A stretch of DNA of 64,000 nucleotides, taken from Paraburkholderia caledonica NBRC 102488 (lineage in GTDB: Bacteria > Pseudomonadota > Gammaproteobacteria > Burkholderiales > Burkholderiaceae). A program made the position numbers and the translations under genes. This document shows, in pieces, positions 8,411 to 17,465 of this stretch; position 1 is the first letter of the stretch, and the number at the start of each line of letters is the position of its first letter. Location: positions 20,216 to 84,215 of the forward strand of contig NZ_BAYE01000025.1 of assembly GCF_000685095.1 (NCBI RefSeq), given 5' to 3'. The notes under the pieces are model-generated. The model had not been told where the DNA came from. It saw only the letters and a program-made list of their open reading frames with translations, and did not search any database.

Positions 8411-10009
8411 TCAGGCGCTGAGATAGACGTCCGCAAGATTGCCTTCTAGGCCCTGCGCGGAAACGGTGTGGTTGTGCACGCGCCGGTTCGCCAGCGTGAT
8501 CATGCGCGGCGCGACGAGGTTGAGAATCGGCAGATCGCGATACACGATCTGCTGAAACTGTTGATAGAGCGCGACGCGCTTGCCTTCGTCCGTCTCCACG
8601 GATGCGCTTTCGAGCAGCCGGTCCACCTCGGCGTTGCTGTAGTGCGGCGCATTGGAGAACGGCACGCCCGGGCGTATGTTCTTCGACCAGTACAGACGCT
8701 GCACGCCCACGCTCGGATCGAACAGCGTATTCACGCCGATACTCGTGAAATCGAACTGGCGGTCTGCATAGACGCGTTTGAGGAACGCGGGCAGATCTTG
8801 TGAGCGCACCGTCACGTCGATTCCGACGCGCGAGAGTGCCGACTTCACGTACTCGGCCTGACGCCGATACATATCGCCATAGGGCAAGTAGTCGTGTGTC
8901 AGCCGGAAGCGCACGCCGTCCTTACGCGGATAGCCCGCCGCGTCGAGCAGTTGCTCGGCGTTCGCAATGTCGAACGCATAGGGCGAGAGCTTCGCGTCGT
9001 GATAGGGCGATCCGGGTGTGATCGGTGTCGGCGAAATATCCGCGTAGCCGTAGGCGATCGTGCGCTGCACGACTTGCGGATTGATCGCGTGCGCAATGGC
9101 CTGGCGAACTTTCAGGTCCTTGAGGATGGGATGATCGAGATTGAAGTCGATCTCCGACAACGGTTCGAGAAACCGGTAGCCGCGCGTCTCCGTGGCCAAC
9201 TGGGGCAGTTGCGAGAGGCGCGGCAAATCGGTCAGCGGCACGGGATTTTCGCCGCCCAGGTCGAGTGCGCCAGTTTCGAAAGCGGCCGAACGCGCCGCCG
9301 CGTCTGGAATCACCTTGAACACCAGTGCGTCGATGTACGGCTTGCCCGCATCCCAGTAGTCCGGATTGCGTTCATACACAATGCTGGCGCCGCGCGTCCA
9401 TGACTTGAAGCGGAATGGCCCTGTGCCGATCGGCGCGCTGTTGTGCGGGTTCGTCAGCGGATCGCCGCTCGCGTACAGATGCTTGGGCACGATGGGAGAT
9501 TCGCCTGCGGACAGCGCCTTCAGCAGGAACGGCGCGGGCTTCGACAATTCGATGATCGCGGTGCGCGCATCGGGCGTGACGACACGCGTGACGTTGGCGA
9601 ACGTGCTGCGACCGCGTGGGTGCACCGCCTTCAGCAACTCGATCGAAAACGCAACGTCTGCCGACGTAAAAGGCTGACCGTCATGCCACTTCACGTTCTG
9701 ACGCAACGTGAAGCTGTATTGCAGTCCATCGCGGCTGACCGTCCACGCAGTTGCAAGTTGCGGCTTGGGCCGCAGATCGAAGTCGTAGGCCAGCAGACCT
9801 TCGAGCACCTTGGAACTGGCAACGAGCGCGGGACCGGTCGTTTGAAAGATCGAAACGAGGACCGGCGGCTCGGGATTGAGCAGCATGTTCAGCGTGCCGC
9901 CCCGTTTCGGCGCGGCGTCGCCGCTCTGCGCGCGTGCCCACGCGGGCATGCCCGCAGACAACGTTGCGGCCGTCGAGACCAAAAACTCGCGTCGGTTAAG
10001 TCCCGCCAT
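8411..10009 (-). CDS. ABC transporter substrate-binding protein, family 5, with twin-arginine-like signal
   Basis: The start at the ATG complementary to 10007-10009 gives MAGLNRREFLVSTAATLSAG, a twin-arginine-like signal (NRREFL) followed by a hydrophobic stretch and an ARAQSG cleavage region; an ATG 15 bases upstream is an alternative. The mature part is a family-5 binding protein: GGTLNMLLNPEPP, a YSFTLRQNVKWHDGQPFT segment and SAPIGTGPFRFKSW. It is the first gene of the minus-strand operon, 13 bases ahead of permease B. Most blocks match the plus-strand binding protein at 916-2541, suggesting an old duplication. The ligand is unknown. Confidence 0.9.
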   Translation of the reverse strand: MAGLNRREFLVSTAATLSAGMPAWARAQSGDAAPKRGGTLNMLLNPEPPVLVSIFQTTGPALVASSKVLEGLLAYDFDLRPKPQLATAWTVSRDGLQYSFTLRQNVKWHDGQPFTSADVAFSIELLKAVHPRGRSTFANVTRVVTPDARTAIIELSKPAPFLLKALSAGESPIVPKHLYASGDPLTNPHNSAPIGTGPFRFKSWTRGASIVYERNPDYWDAGKPYIDALVFKVIPDAAARSAAFETGALDLGGENPVPLTDLPRLSQLPQLATETRGYRFLEPLSEIDFNLDHPILKDLKVRQAIAHAINPQVVQRTIAYGYADISPTPITPGSPYHDAKLSPYAFDIANAEQLLDAAGYPRKDGVRFRLTHDYLPYGDMYRRQAEYVKSALSRVGIDVTVRSQDLPAFLKRVYADRQFDFTSIGVNTLFDPSVGVQRLYWSKNIRPGVPFSNAPHYSNAEVDRLLESASVETDEGKRVALYQQFQQIVYRDLPILNLVAPRMITLANRRVHNHTVSAQGLEGNLADVYLSA

Positions 10010-10370
10010 GTGATGCAGTTCCATTTTGTCGATGCGCTGCTTCCGGTTCGAGGGCCTATTCCATCGCCGGTAATGCAGCAACGCACACGATAAAGCCGCT
10101 GCGGCGCCAAAAGAACCAACGGTTGCGCATAAGCAAAGCACGACACGGACGATAGAACCGCGCGCGCCTCGGGGACTTTTCTCATCTGAACAGCGGCTTG
10201 TGTCGCTATCGTTCCCGGATCAGTAATGCAACGACCAATCGTTCGAATGGCCGCTATACATATCGAATCTTGTTGTTTGTTCGATAACTTCGGGTTGCTT
10301 ATCGTTACCCCGCTTTACTTCTCCATGGCTCACGTTCCTTCCAAAATCAGATAAGCCGATTCGATAAGAC
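10010..10370. promoter_or_regulatory. Divergent intergenic region between binding protein operon and porin
   Basis: This stretch separates the minus-strand transporter operon from the plus-strand porin and must hold both promoters. It is clearly more AT-rich towards 10240-10370 (for example ATATCGAATCTTG and GTTTGTTCGATAACTTCG), as expected of promoter DNA. I see no convincing known operator and no gene. Confidence 0.4.
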
Positions 10371-11600
10371 ATGAAAAAAATCATCTACGTCCTGGGCCTT
10401 TCGCCTCTTCTCACCGTGACCGCACACGCTCAAAGCTCGGTGACCTTGTATGGGATCGTCACCGGCAACGTCACCTATGTGAACAATGCGCAGAGCTCCG
10501 CAACGTCGAATGGCGGCCGGCCGAAAGGCGGTGCGCAAGTCGCGGAACTCGACAGCGGTTCTTCCGGTCTGGCATCGAGCCGTTGGGGATTGAGAGGCAC
10601 CGAAGACCTGGGCGGCGGGGTCAAGGCAATCTTTCAGCTGGAAGGCGGCCTCAGTGTGAACAACGGTGCGATGGGCCAGGGCGGCACGCTGTTCGGCCGG
10701 CAGGCCTGGGTAGGCGCGACTTCCGACCGCTACGGCACATTCACCCTCGGACGTCAGGCCGACGCGGCAGTCGAATTCGTTTCCCCGCTGGTGTACGGCT
10801 GGTATTGGGGCAATCTGGCGATTCATCCCGCCGACTACGACAACCTGAACTTCACGCATCGCATTAACAACACGGTGAAGTACGTGTCCGACAAGTTCTA
10901 CGGGTTCCGCTTCGGCGGCTTGTACAGCATCGGCGGTGTGGCCGGCAATGTCACGCAGAATCAGTTCTGGTCGGCGGGGCTGACTTACACGGGTGGCGCA
11001 TTCACGTTTGCGGCTGCCATCATCAATGCACGCAATCCCAATACCTCGCTGTACGGAACGAATGCCAATGCGAGCGCCACCGGCAACAACCTCGGCTCGG
11101 CCGGATCGGCGACGGCGGCCGAGTCCAACCCCGCGATTGCAGGCTACGCGTCGGCACACACGCAGCAGACTGTTTCGGTGGCCAGCACCTATACCGCTGG
11201 CCGTGCTGTGTTCGGCGTGGTCTATTCGAACACGCAGTTCCGCGGACTGGGTTCGAACGCCACGCTCAATCCGTTCAACTACAGCGGTTCGACGACACTG
11301 AGCACCGTGGGCGCGAGCGTGCGCTTTCAGGCGACGGCGTTTCTCCGCTTCGGTGCTTCTTTCGATTACACACAGGGCGGCAGTGTTGGCAGCAAGAGCG
11401 GTGCGAAGTACGAGCAGGTTAATCTGGGCTCCGCCTATTCGCTCTCCAAGGCGACTGACCTGTACATAACCGGCGCATATCAGCATGCGAGCGGCACGGA
11501 TTCGCTGGGGCGTCCGGCGGTCGCGGCGATCGGTTATCTGACGCCTTCCGCAACCAGTAACCAGCTGGCAGTGTCGGCGGGCATCAAGCATCTGTTCTGA
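10371..11600 (+). CDS. Burkholderiaceae general porin (OmpC-like, Porin_4 family)
   Basis: The 409-residue protein starts MKKIIYVLGLSPLLTV with a signal peptide cleaved after TAHA, giving the mature start QSSVTLYGIVTGNV that is typical of Burkholderia porins. Further family marks are SRWGLRGTEDLGGGVKAIFQ, LFGRQAWVGATSDRYGTFTLG and the terminal aromatic residue in AGIKHLF used by the outer-membrane assembly machinery. A trimeric 16-strand barrel in the outer membrane is expected. It stands alone with its own terminator. Its place next to the uptake operons suggests it passes their small hydrophilic substrates, but that is inference. Confidence 0.95.
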   Translation: MKKIIYVLGLSPLLTVTAHAQSSVTLYGIVTGNVTYVNNAQSSATSNGGRPKGGAQVAELDSGSSGLASSRWGLRGTEDLGGGVKAIFQLEGGLSVNNGAMGQGGTLFGRQAWVGATSDRYGTFTLGRQADAAVEFVSPLVYGWYWGNLAIHPADYDNLNFTHRINNTVKYVSDKFYGFRFGGLYSIGGVAGNVTQNQFWSAGLTYTGGAFTFAAAIINARNPNTSLYGTNANASATGNNLGSAGSATAAESNPAIAGYASAHTQQTVSVASTYTAGRAVFGVVYSNTQFRGLGSNATLNPFNYSGSTTLSTVGASVRFQATAFLRFGASFDYTQGGSVGSKSGAKYEQVNLGSAYSLSKATDLYITGAYQHASGTDSLGRPAVAAIGYLTPSATSNQLAVSAGIKHLF

Positions 11601-11646
11601 CGCCAGGGAGCCGCAAGGCTGCTTTTACTCGACCGCACAATGCAAA

Positions 11647-11688
11647 GCGGGCGCGGCGATCACCCGATCATCCGCGCCCGCATTTTGC
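11647..11688 (+). terminator. Rho-independent terminator after porin gene
   Basis: GCGGGCGCGG (11647-11656) pairs with CCGCGCCCGC (11672-11681), followed by ATTTTGC. It lies 46 bases after the porin stop codon and also faces the convergent DUF3088 gene. Confidence 0.8.
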
Positions 11689-11725
11689 GTCCGCCTTTCG
11701 CGCCCGCCTTCCCCAGCCGTTGTAT

Positions 11726-12073
11726 TCAATGCACCTTAGGGAAACCGTGACGCTCGGCGAGCAGGTCAAGAATACGCCGCGTATCGGTCACGAAGCGCTT
11801 GCCGCCCAGCACCTGCGCATCGGCGGGCGCGGGTTGTTCGTCGCCGAAAATCAGCACAGGCAGTCCCTGGTGGTCAGCGTCGAGCGCCGCGACAACTTCA
11901 GCGCGCGGACGCTCGAACGCCAGCCTGCGAATGTCGAGGCGCGCGTTGCGCGATGTGTCGCTTGCGAGCAATCCTTCAATGGGCGCGCCCGCCGGACAGA
12001 TGAAGCGCTCGCCCGGGTACTTCGGGTCGGTGAATCCCGGTTCCAGCAATAGCAGCAAGTCTCGTCGGCTCAT
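11726..12073 (-). CDS. DUF3088 family protein
   Basis: I start at the ATG complementary to 12071-12073, giving a 115-residue protein MSRRDLLLLLEPGFTDPKYP. The family has a thioredoxin-like or glutaredoxin-like outline: an N-terminal LFLLxPGF strand, RFICPAGAPIEGLL with one Cys, and DIRRLAFERPRAEVV. The single ICP cysteine could be redox-active. No function is established. It is 40 bases downstream of the acyl-CoA dehydrogenase homologue on the same strand, so it probably closes the sulfur operon. DUF3088 genes of other Burkholderiaceae commonly lie near sulfur and flavin-oxidoreductase genes, which I recall rather than checked. Confidence 0.75.
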   Translation of the reverse strand: MSRRDLLLLLEPGFTDPKYPGERFICPAGAPIEGLLASDTSRNARLDIRRLAFERPRAEVVAALDADHQGLPVLIFGDEQPAPADAQVLGGKRFVTDTRRILDLLAERHGFPKVH

Positions 12074-12113
12074 GATGTTCCGTGAGGGTGTTAGAAAACG
12101 ATGCACGGCCGCG

Positions 12114-13331
12114 CTAGAACACGCGACCTTCGGTGAGATGCGTTGTCACGCCATTCAATTCGTAGTCGCCGATCACTCTCGCTTTGTGAAGCAGCGGGTT
12201 GTGACTGAAGATGGTGCGCAGATTGCGCCAGTGGCGATCGAAGTTGTGCGAGCGCGCAGTGGCCGACGCACCACCCATTTCGAACAGTCGCTCAGCCGCA
12301 TGCAGCGCGAGTTTGCTGACGACGAGTTGCGTCTTCGCGGTTGCAAGCGCGCCTTCCAGCACCAGTTCTTCGGCGTTCGCCGCGCCGTTGCGGATCGCGT
12401 TCGCCGAGCGGTCGAGCGTGCGCGCATTCTGCTGCACGAGCGCGTCGATCGAGTGGCTGTGCGCCGCAATGTCGCCTACCACCTGCTGCACGAAGCCGTC
12501 TTCGCGGGATGACGGAGCGGGACTGTGAAGCACCGGACGGCCATGCTGCACCACATAGCGCCGCGCGTCGGCGAGAACATTGCGCACGATGCCCGCAGCG
12601 ACGGCAACCAGATGCAACTGCCGCAATGCACCGCCGTGCCGGCCCGCAAGCGTCCCGTAACCGCGAGCGGAGATTTCGTGCGCGAAGACCTGCACATTGC
12701 GGAGCAGAAGACTGCCGCTCGCCGTCATACGCTGGCCCATGCCATCCCAATCGTCGACCACGTGAAGGCCTTCACGCGATACCGGCACAATGAACGACAC
12801 GTTCTCGCCCTTGTCGTCCTGCACGTTGATGCGCGCGTAGTCCGCGAAGGCGGTGCCCGTCGAGTAATACTTCTTGCCCGACACGCGAAAATGCTCGCCG
12901 TCGCGCACGAGCTTCGTGACAATTTCGCCGGGCCGCGATGTACCCAGTTCGGTCGATGCGCCGCCAAAAATCGCGCCGTCTTTTATGCGTTCGATCTGCG
13001 TGTCGTTGAACGACGAACGTGGCGACAGCAAAAGCTGCTCGGTCTGATCGTAGTGAATTCGTATAGCATGCGCGACATTCGACTCGTGCGCAGCCAACGT
13101 ACTTACGACATGGAAGAGATCTTCGAGCGATCCGCCAAGGCCGCCCCACTCGACAGGAAACCGCAGTACACCCAGCCCCGATGCGCGAAATAGTGCAAAG
13201 CGGTCCAGCGGCAATTCGCGCCGCAGTTCGCGCTCCGCAGCGTCTTCTCCGATCGCCTGCGCGAGCGCGGGCAATGCGGCGAGCGCACTGTCGAGCTTCG
13301 AGCGTGTAATGGTCTCCCTGGACGCCTGCAT
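12114..13331 (-). CDS. Acyl-CoA dehydrogenase-family monooxygenase (SfnB/DszC-like)
   Basis: The 405-residue protein has the acyl-CoA dehydrogenase fold: helical N-terminus (LRRELPLDRFALFRASGLG, then VLRFPVEWGGLGGS), the middle beta domain (FGGASTELGTSRPGEI, and DGEHFRVSGKKYYSTG with a GM.QRMTASGS flavin loop) and a C-terminal helical domain with LFEMGGASATARSHNFDRHWRN. The last motif (S...NFDRHWRN..T) is typical of the SfnB/DszC/ flavin-dependent monooxygenase branch rather than true fatty-acid dehydrogenases. These enzymes use reduced flavin to oxidise sulfides, sulfones or sulfur heterocycles. It lies downstream of the truncated LLM gene; together they would form a two-component desulfurisation module. 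Confidence 0.88.
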   Translation of the reverse strand: MQASRETITRSKLDSALAALPALAQAIGEDAAERELRRELPLDRFALFRASGLGVLRFPVEWGGLGGSLEDLFHVVSTLAAHESNVAHAIRIHYDQTEQLLLSPRSSFNDTQIERIKDGAIFGGASTELGTSRPGEIVTKLVRDGEHFRVSGKKYYSTGTAFADYARINVQDDKGENVSFIVPVSREGLHVVDDWDGMGQRMTASGSLLLRNVQVFAHEISARGYGTLAGRHGGALRQLHLVAVAAGIVRNVLADARRYVVQHGRPVLHSPAPSSREDGFVQQVVGDIAAHSHSIDALVQQNARTLDRSANAIRNGAANAEELVLEGALATAKTQLVVSKLALHAAERLFEMGGASATARSHNFDRHWRNLRTIFSHNPLLHKARVIGDYELNGVTTHLTEGRVF

Positions 13332-13585
13332 ACGCTGATTTTCCCTTTTCTACGGCACACCTATGGAAGCGGCCACGGCGGAAAGCCGTGCCGCCATCGT
13401 CGGCGAAATCACGCCGTATGTGTGACGCCGACGCAGCAGTATAGGCATGCGGCTTTCGACGCAGAACCAGCGAATGAAGCTATGAATATGCGCGATTCTG
13501 AAATGGCCTGCATTGCGCTGACTGTCTCGTGTTGCGCTCGTCCGTGACGGCCTATTCGAGGCAGCCGTTCGCCACGACCGCAGGA

Positions 13586-14671
13586 TCAGCGCGCAAAAAA
13601 GCGATTGCCCGGCCGCGGCAAACCGAGATGCTCGCGTAGCGTCGAGCCTTCGTACTCGCGCCGAAACAGCCCGCGTCGCTGCAACTCGGGGATGACTTTG
13701 TCGACGAAGTCGTCGAGTCCGCCCGGCAGATACGGGAACATGACGTTGAATCCGTCCGAGCCTTCTTCCACGAGCCATTGTTCCATCTGATCGGCAATCG
13801 CGGACGCAGTGCCGACCATCTCCAGCCCCGAGTAACCGCCGAGACGCTGCGCCAACTGGCGGATGGTCAGCCCTTCGCGCTCGGCCAGTTCCACCACACG
13901 CTGCCGTGCGGTGCGGCTCGCGTTGGTCTCGGGAATCTCGGGCAGCGGCCCGTCCGGATCGAAGCCCGACACGTCGTACCCCAGCGCGATCGACAACGAT
14001 GCAATTCCGCTTTCGTAGTGGACGTACGTGTCGAGCCGCGCGGGGATCTCGCGCGCTTCGCCCATCGCGTCGCCGACCACGACGAACGCGGCTGGCAGCA
14101 CCAGCAGATGCTCCCGCGCGCGGCCGAGCTTCTCCATGCGCCCCTTCAGGTCCGCATAGAAGCGCTGGCCGTCGGCGAGCGTCTTCTGCGCGGTGAACAC
14201 AACCTCAGCCGTTTCCGCCGCGAGCTGTTTCCCTGCTTCCGACGATCCCGCCTGCACGGTCACCGGCCAGCCCTGCACCGGCCGCGCGATGTTCAAGGGT
14301 CCACGCACCGAAAAGTTGTCGCTCCTGTAATCGAGCACATGGAGCTTGCCGGGATAGAAATAGATGCCGCTTTGCGTATCGTGTACGAAGGCGTCGTCGG
14401 CCCAGCCGTCCCACAAGCCCGTCACCACGTCGAAGAACTCGCGTGCGCGCCGATAGCGTTCGTCATGCTCGACGTGCTCGTCGAAACCAAAGTTCAGCGC
14501 GGCATCCGGATTGGACGTGGTCACGATGTTCCACCCTGCCCGACCGCCGCTGATGTGATCGAGCGACGCGAAACGCCGCGCCACGTGGTAAGGCGCGTCG
14601 AAGGTGGTCGATGCGGTGGCCACGAGACCGATCTTTTCGGTGACTGCTGCGAGCGCGGGCAGCAACGTCAT
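13586..14671 (-). pseudogene. LLM-class flavin-dependent monooxygenase (NtaA/SnaA/DszA type), N-terminus deleted
   Basis: The longest frame gives 361 residues starting MTLLPALAAVTEKIGLVATA; family members have about 440. The missing 80 or so N-terminal residues include the first beta strand and part of the FMN site. The frame continues upstream only a few codons in homologous sequence (SFEP) before it runs into the start of an ABC ATPase gene in another frame. The rest is well conserved: ASLDHISGGRAGWNIVTTSN, DALFVHDTQ-like YFYPGKLHVLDY, VQAGSSEAGKQLAAETAEVV. These enzymes oxidise sulfones, sulfonates or chelators with FMNH2. I call it a pseudogene because the cut removes structural core, although a shortened protein could still be made from the ATG at 14671. 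Confidence 0.85.
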
Positions 14672-14805
14672 CGGTTCGAACGAACCAGTGCGATGAACTC
14701 GCCTGGCTCGACGTCGAAAGACACGTCGTCGAGCACCACGAAATGACCACGCCGGTTCAGATGGAAACCCTTGCCGACGTTGCGCACGCTGATTGACGCA
14801 CTCAT
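14668..14805 (-). pseudogene. N-terminal remnant of an ABC transporter ATP-binding protein (SsuB/TauB type)
   Basis: From the ATG complementary to 14803-14805 the frame reads MSASISVRNVGKGF, then about 25 residues typical of nitrate/sulfonate transporter ATPases, including VLDDVSFDVEPGEFIALV. At that point, just before the Walker A glycine-rich loop, the sequence changes to the interior of the LLM monooxygenase and stops at TGA (14668-14670). Only 45 codons remain. The stop overlaps the LLM ATG as ATGA. It sits directly after the SsuA-like gene, the expected place for an SsuB partner. No permease remains, so that gene was probably lost in the same deletion. Confidence 0.85.
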
Positions 14806-14836
14806 CCTGCTTGCCTCGCGTTGGCTGGCCGGCGGC

Positions 14837-15866
14837 TCACTTGCTGGCCACCGACTGGTTGAACGGGTTGAATTCGTTCGAATAGACGGCAGCCGGCTTC
14901 ACCTGCCCCGGGCTTCAGCACGCCATCGCCGACGTACCAGTCGATGTATGTCGTGAAGTCTTCGGCCGAGATCAGACCGCCTTTGCCGCCCACGCCCGCC
15001 GACTTCCAGTAGTTGACGATCGACGTATCCTCGTTGCGATGCCGCCCTTCGACGATCTTTTTGAGTCTCGCAACCACCTCGGCGCGCGGCGTATTGCGCG
15101 CCCATTCGATCGCGCGCGACGTGCCGTCGACGAACTTGCGCACGGTATTCTGGTTCTGCGCGATGAACCTGTCCGTGAACAGGTAGCTCGCATAGCCGAG
15201 GGAGCCGAGCAACTGATAGTCGGTGGTGAGCAGTCTTGCGCCGCCCTCGGCGAGCAGCTTGTCCTTGATGATGTCTTCGAGGAACACGGCATCGAGCTGC
15301 TTCTGCCTGAGCAACTGCGCAAGATTCACAGGCGGCGCGGCGACGAATACGACTTTCTCGACTTCCTCCTTCGACAGACCCGACTTCTGCAGGTACGCGG
15401 TCACCAGATATTGCGCGTACGCGCCCGGTGTGTTGACGCCGATCTTGCGTCCGACCAGATCACGGGCACCTTTTACGGGACTGTCCTGCAAGACGAACAG
15501 CCCGCCGTTCGTCTCCTTGTCCGTTCCGACGTAAGAGATCACCGCCTTCACTGGCGCATGTGCGGCCACGAGCTTGACGATCGAGCCATTGAACGCGCCG
15601 CCGAAATCGACATCGCCCGTGACGGCCGCCTGAATGTCCTGCGGACCGCTGATGGTGTTGCCGACCCACTTGAGCCTGATCGGTGCGAGATAACCGAGAT
15701 CCTCGGCAAGCTCGGGATACAGCACCTTGCTGGCCCAGCCCTGATAGCGCAGCTCCAGCTTCTCCGGCGTCTGCGCGCGTGCGGGAATGGTCGCTGCAAC
15801 TGCGATCACAGTTGCAGCGATAAACGGCGCTATTCGGCGTCCGGCATCAAAGACACGACGCTTCAT
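14837..15866 (-). pseudogene. SsuA/TauA-like ABC substrate-binding protein with a C-terminal frameshift
   Basis: Translation from 15866 gives a signal peptide (IAPFIAATVIAVAATIPARA) and a nitrate/sulfonate/taurine-type binding protein: ELRYQGWASKVLYPELAED, a QAAVTGDVDFGGAFNG stretch and GVNTPGAYAQYLVTAYLQ. Near the end, after VGDGVLKPG, the frame slips in a run of four C (14906-14909). The current frame gives a nonsense tail ending at 14802. Removing one base restores QVKPAAVYSNEFNPFNQSV and a stop at 14837-14839, the expected family end. About 23 residues are altered and the protein is extended. It may keep partial function because the shift is terminal. It is the second gene of the damaged sulfur operon. 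Confidence 0.85.
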
Positions 15867-15920
15867 TGAAGAGGTTTCCTGGTGAAGAGTGCGAGAAGTC
15901 CTTTGCGCAACGTATCGCGC

Positions 15921-16854
15921 TCAAAACACGCCATCGTGTTCCAGCGTGATGCGGTGAATGCGCCGGCTCGCCGAGCCATAGTCGCGCGCCGCATAGTGCT
16001 GCACCTGCCGGTTATCCCAGATCGCGGCATCGCCGGCGCGCCACTCAAAACGCGCCTGCACTTCGGGTGTCTTGATCAGATCGTAGAGATAGTTGAGCAG
16101 GCTCTGGCTCGCGGTCTTCGACACGCCGAGCAGATGACTCGTATGCCCTTCGTTGACGAACACGAGCTTGCGGCCGTTCTCAGGATGCGTCTTGATGACG
16201 GGCACTTCGATAGGCGGATACTTCTGCGCCGCATCGCGCACGCGCGCGAGCCCTGCTTCGACGCTGTCTTCCTGCGTGCCCTCTGGAATGTCATAGCCGC
16301 TTAGCAGTTCGGACAGCGCGCTCTTTTTTGGCGACGCAACGAACGTATCCACGGCCGTCAGTTTTTCGAAGTAGCGTGCCAGATCGGGATCCAGCAAGTC
16401 GTAGACTGCCGCCGACGAGGACCAGATCGTGTCGCCTCCGCCCCCCTTCCGGGATCTCCTGCGCATGGAGGACAGTGGCCTTGGGCGGCTGATGCTGCCA
16501 CGATACGTCGACGTGCCAGTTGTCCGTGCCGCCAGAGCGCGTCTTGTCGCTATGAGCGATGACTTCGATTTCCGGAAACCCCGCCACCGCAGGCAGATAG
16601 ATGTTCTTGCGCACGGGATTGCCGAAAATGCGCGCAAGCGAAACATGCTGCTGCGGCGTGAGCGTCTATTCACGAAAAAAGATCACACCGTGATCGACAA
16701 GCGCCTGACGCAGCGTCTGCCGGTTCGTCTCGCTCAACGGTTGCGACAGATCCACGTTGTCGATCACTGCGCCGTTCAGCGGCTTGTAGCGGCGTACGTG
16801 CAGATCCTGATGCGTGTCAGCCTGAGATTGCGGATGGTCCAGAACAGTGCTCAT
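15921..16854 (-). pseudogene. TauD/AtsK-type Fe(II)/2-oxoglutarate-dependent dioxygenase, nonsense plus frameshift
   Basis: Translation starts at the ATG complementary to 16852-16854 (MSTVLDHPQSQADTHQDL) behind a GGAGA site. It reads to VDHGVIFFRE, then TAG (16666-16668) where the family has Gln (FREQ), then TLTPQQHVSLARIFGNPVRK in the same frame. It passes the HxD iron ligands in DNWHVDVSWQ. After AQEIPEG the frame slips by one base in a run of six C (16441-16446), and the last part (DTIWSSSAAVYDLLDPDL to RIHRITLEHDGVF) is in another frame, where the third iron ligand His and the 2-oxoglutarate Arg lie. Two independent lesions make it almost certainly inactive. Intact relatives release sulfite from taurine or alkyl sulfates. 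Confidence 0.92.
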
Positions 16855-17106
16855 AACGTTCTCCGTCATCGGTTGTCGAGTGACGGACATCAAAGCATCA
16901 ATGGTTCACGGCAGACAACGAACGAATTTGCACACACAGTCCAGCGTCTGCATGCGTAGCTTCGTTGAAAAGCTCATTTACGACCATACGCACCCTTTCC
17001 TATATTGGGAGGTTGCGCCGCCTACAGCCAAATGCCAAACGCGCATAACCTTCGATGAATCGCTTATTGGAGCAACGCGCGCTCTTCTTTCTATACTCGA
17101 TTCCGG

Positions 17107-17133
17107 TCAGCACTCACCAACGACGAGTGCCAA
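17107..17133. promoter_or_regulatory. CIRCE operator (HrcA binding site) upstream of groESL
   Basis: TCAGCACTC, nine bases, then GAGTGCCAA match the CIRCE consensus TTAGCACTC-N9-GAGTGCTAA except for one base near the outer end of each arm. It lies 24 bases before the groES ATG and just downstream of a plausible -10 (TATACT, about 17092). HrcA repression released by heat is therefore predicted. Confidence 0.9.
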
Positions 17134-17156
17134 AACTCACACGCGGATATCGAACC

Positions 17157-17447
17157 ATGAGCCTACGTCCTTTGCATGACCGCCTGATCGTCAAGCGTCT
17201 CGACCAGGAAACCAAAACCGCTTCGGGCATCGTGATTCCCGAAAGCGCCGCCGAAAAACCCGATCAGGGCGAAGTGATCGCCATTGGTCCGGGCAAGCGC
17301 GATAGCGACGGCAAGCGCGTCGAACCTGATCTCAAAGTCGGCGAGCGCGTGCTGTTCGGCAAATATGCGGGACAGTCGGTCAAAGTCGACGGCAACGAAC
17401 TGCTCGTGCTGCGCGAAGAAGATGTTGTGGCAGTGGTCAATCAATAA
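17157..17447 (+). CDS. groES: Co-chaperonin GroES
   Basis: The 96-residue protein MSLRPLHDRLIVKRLDQETK is a complete GroES with the mobile loop (ETKTASGIVIPESAAEKP) that contacts GroEL, the roof-loop region (GKRDSDGKRVEPDL) and the DGNELLVLREEDVVAVV end. I choose the ATG at 17157 because it starts the family exactly; an upstream in-frame ATG at 17055 would overlap the CIRCE element. It caps the GroEL cavity in the cytoplasm. It is 18 bases ahead of groEL and under the CIRCE operator, so heat-shock control through HrcA is expected. Confidence 0.97.
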   Translation: MSLRPLHDRLIVKRLDQETKTASGIVIPESAAEKPDQGEVIAIGPGKRDSDGKRVEPDLKVGERVLFGKYAGQSVKVDGNELLVLREEDVVAVVNQ

Positions 17448-17465
17448 GAAACGGAGCGTCAAACC

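Noticed and set aside
10347..11591. Long open frame (414 codons) on the minus strand opposite the porin
   Set aside because: It mirrors the porin gene exactly, has an Arg/His/Val-rich composition typical of the antisense of GC-rich genes, and shows no family motif.
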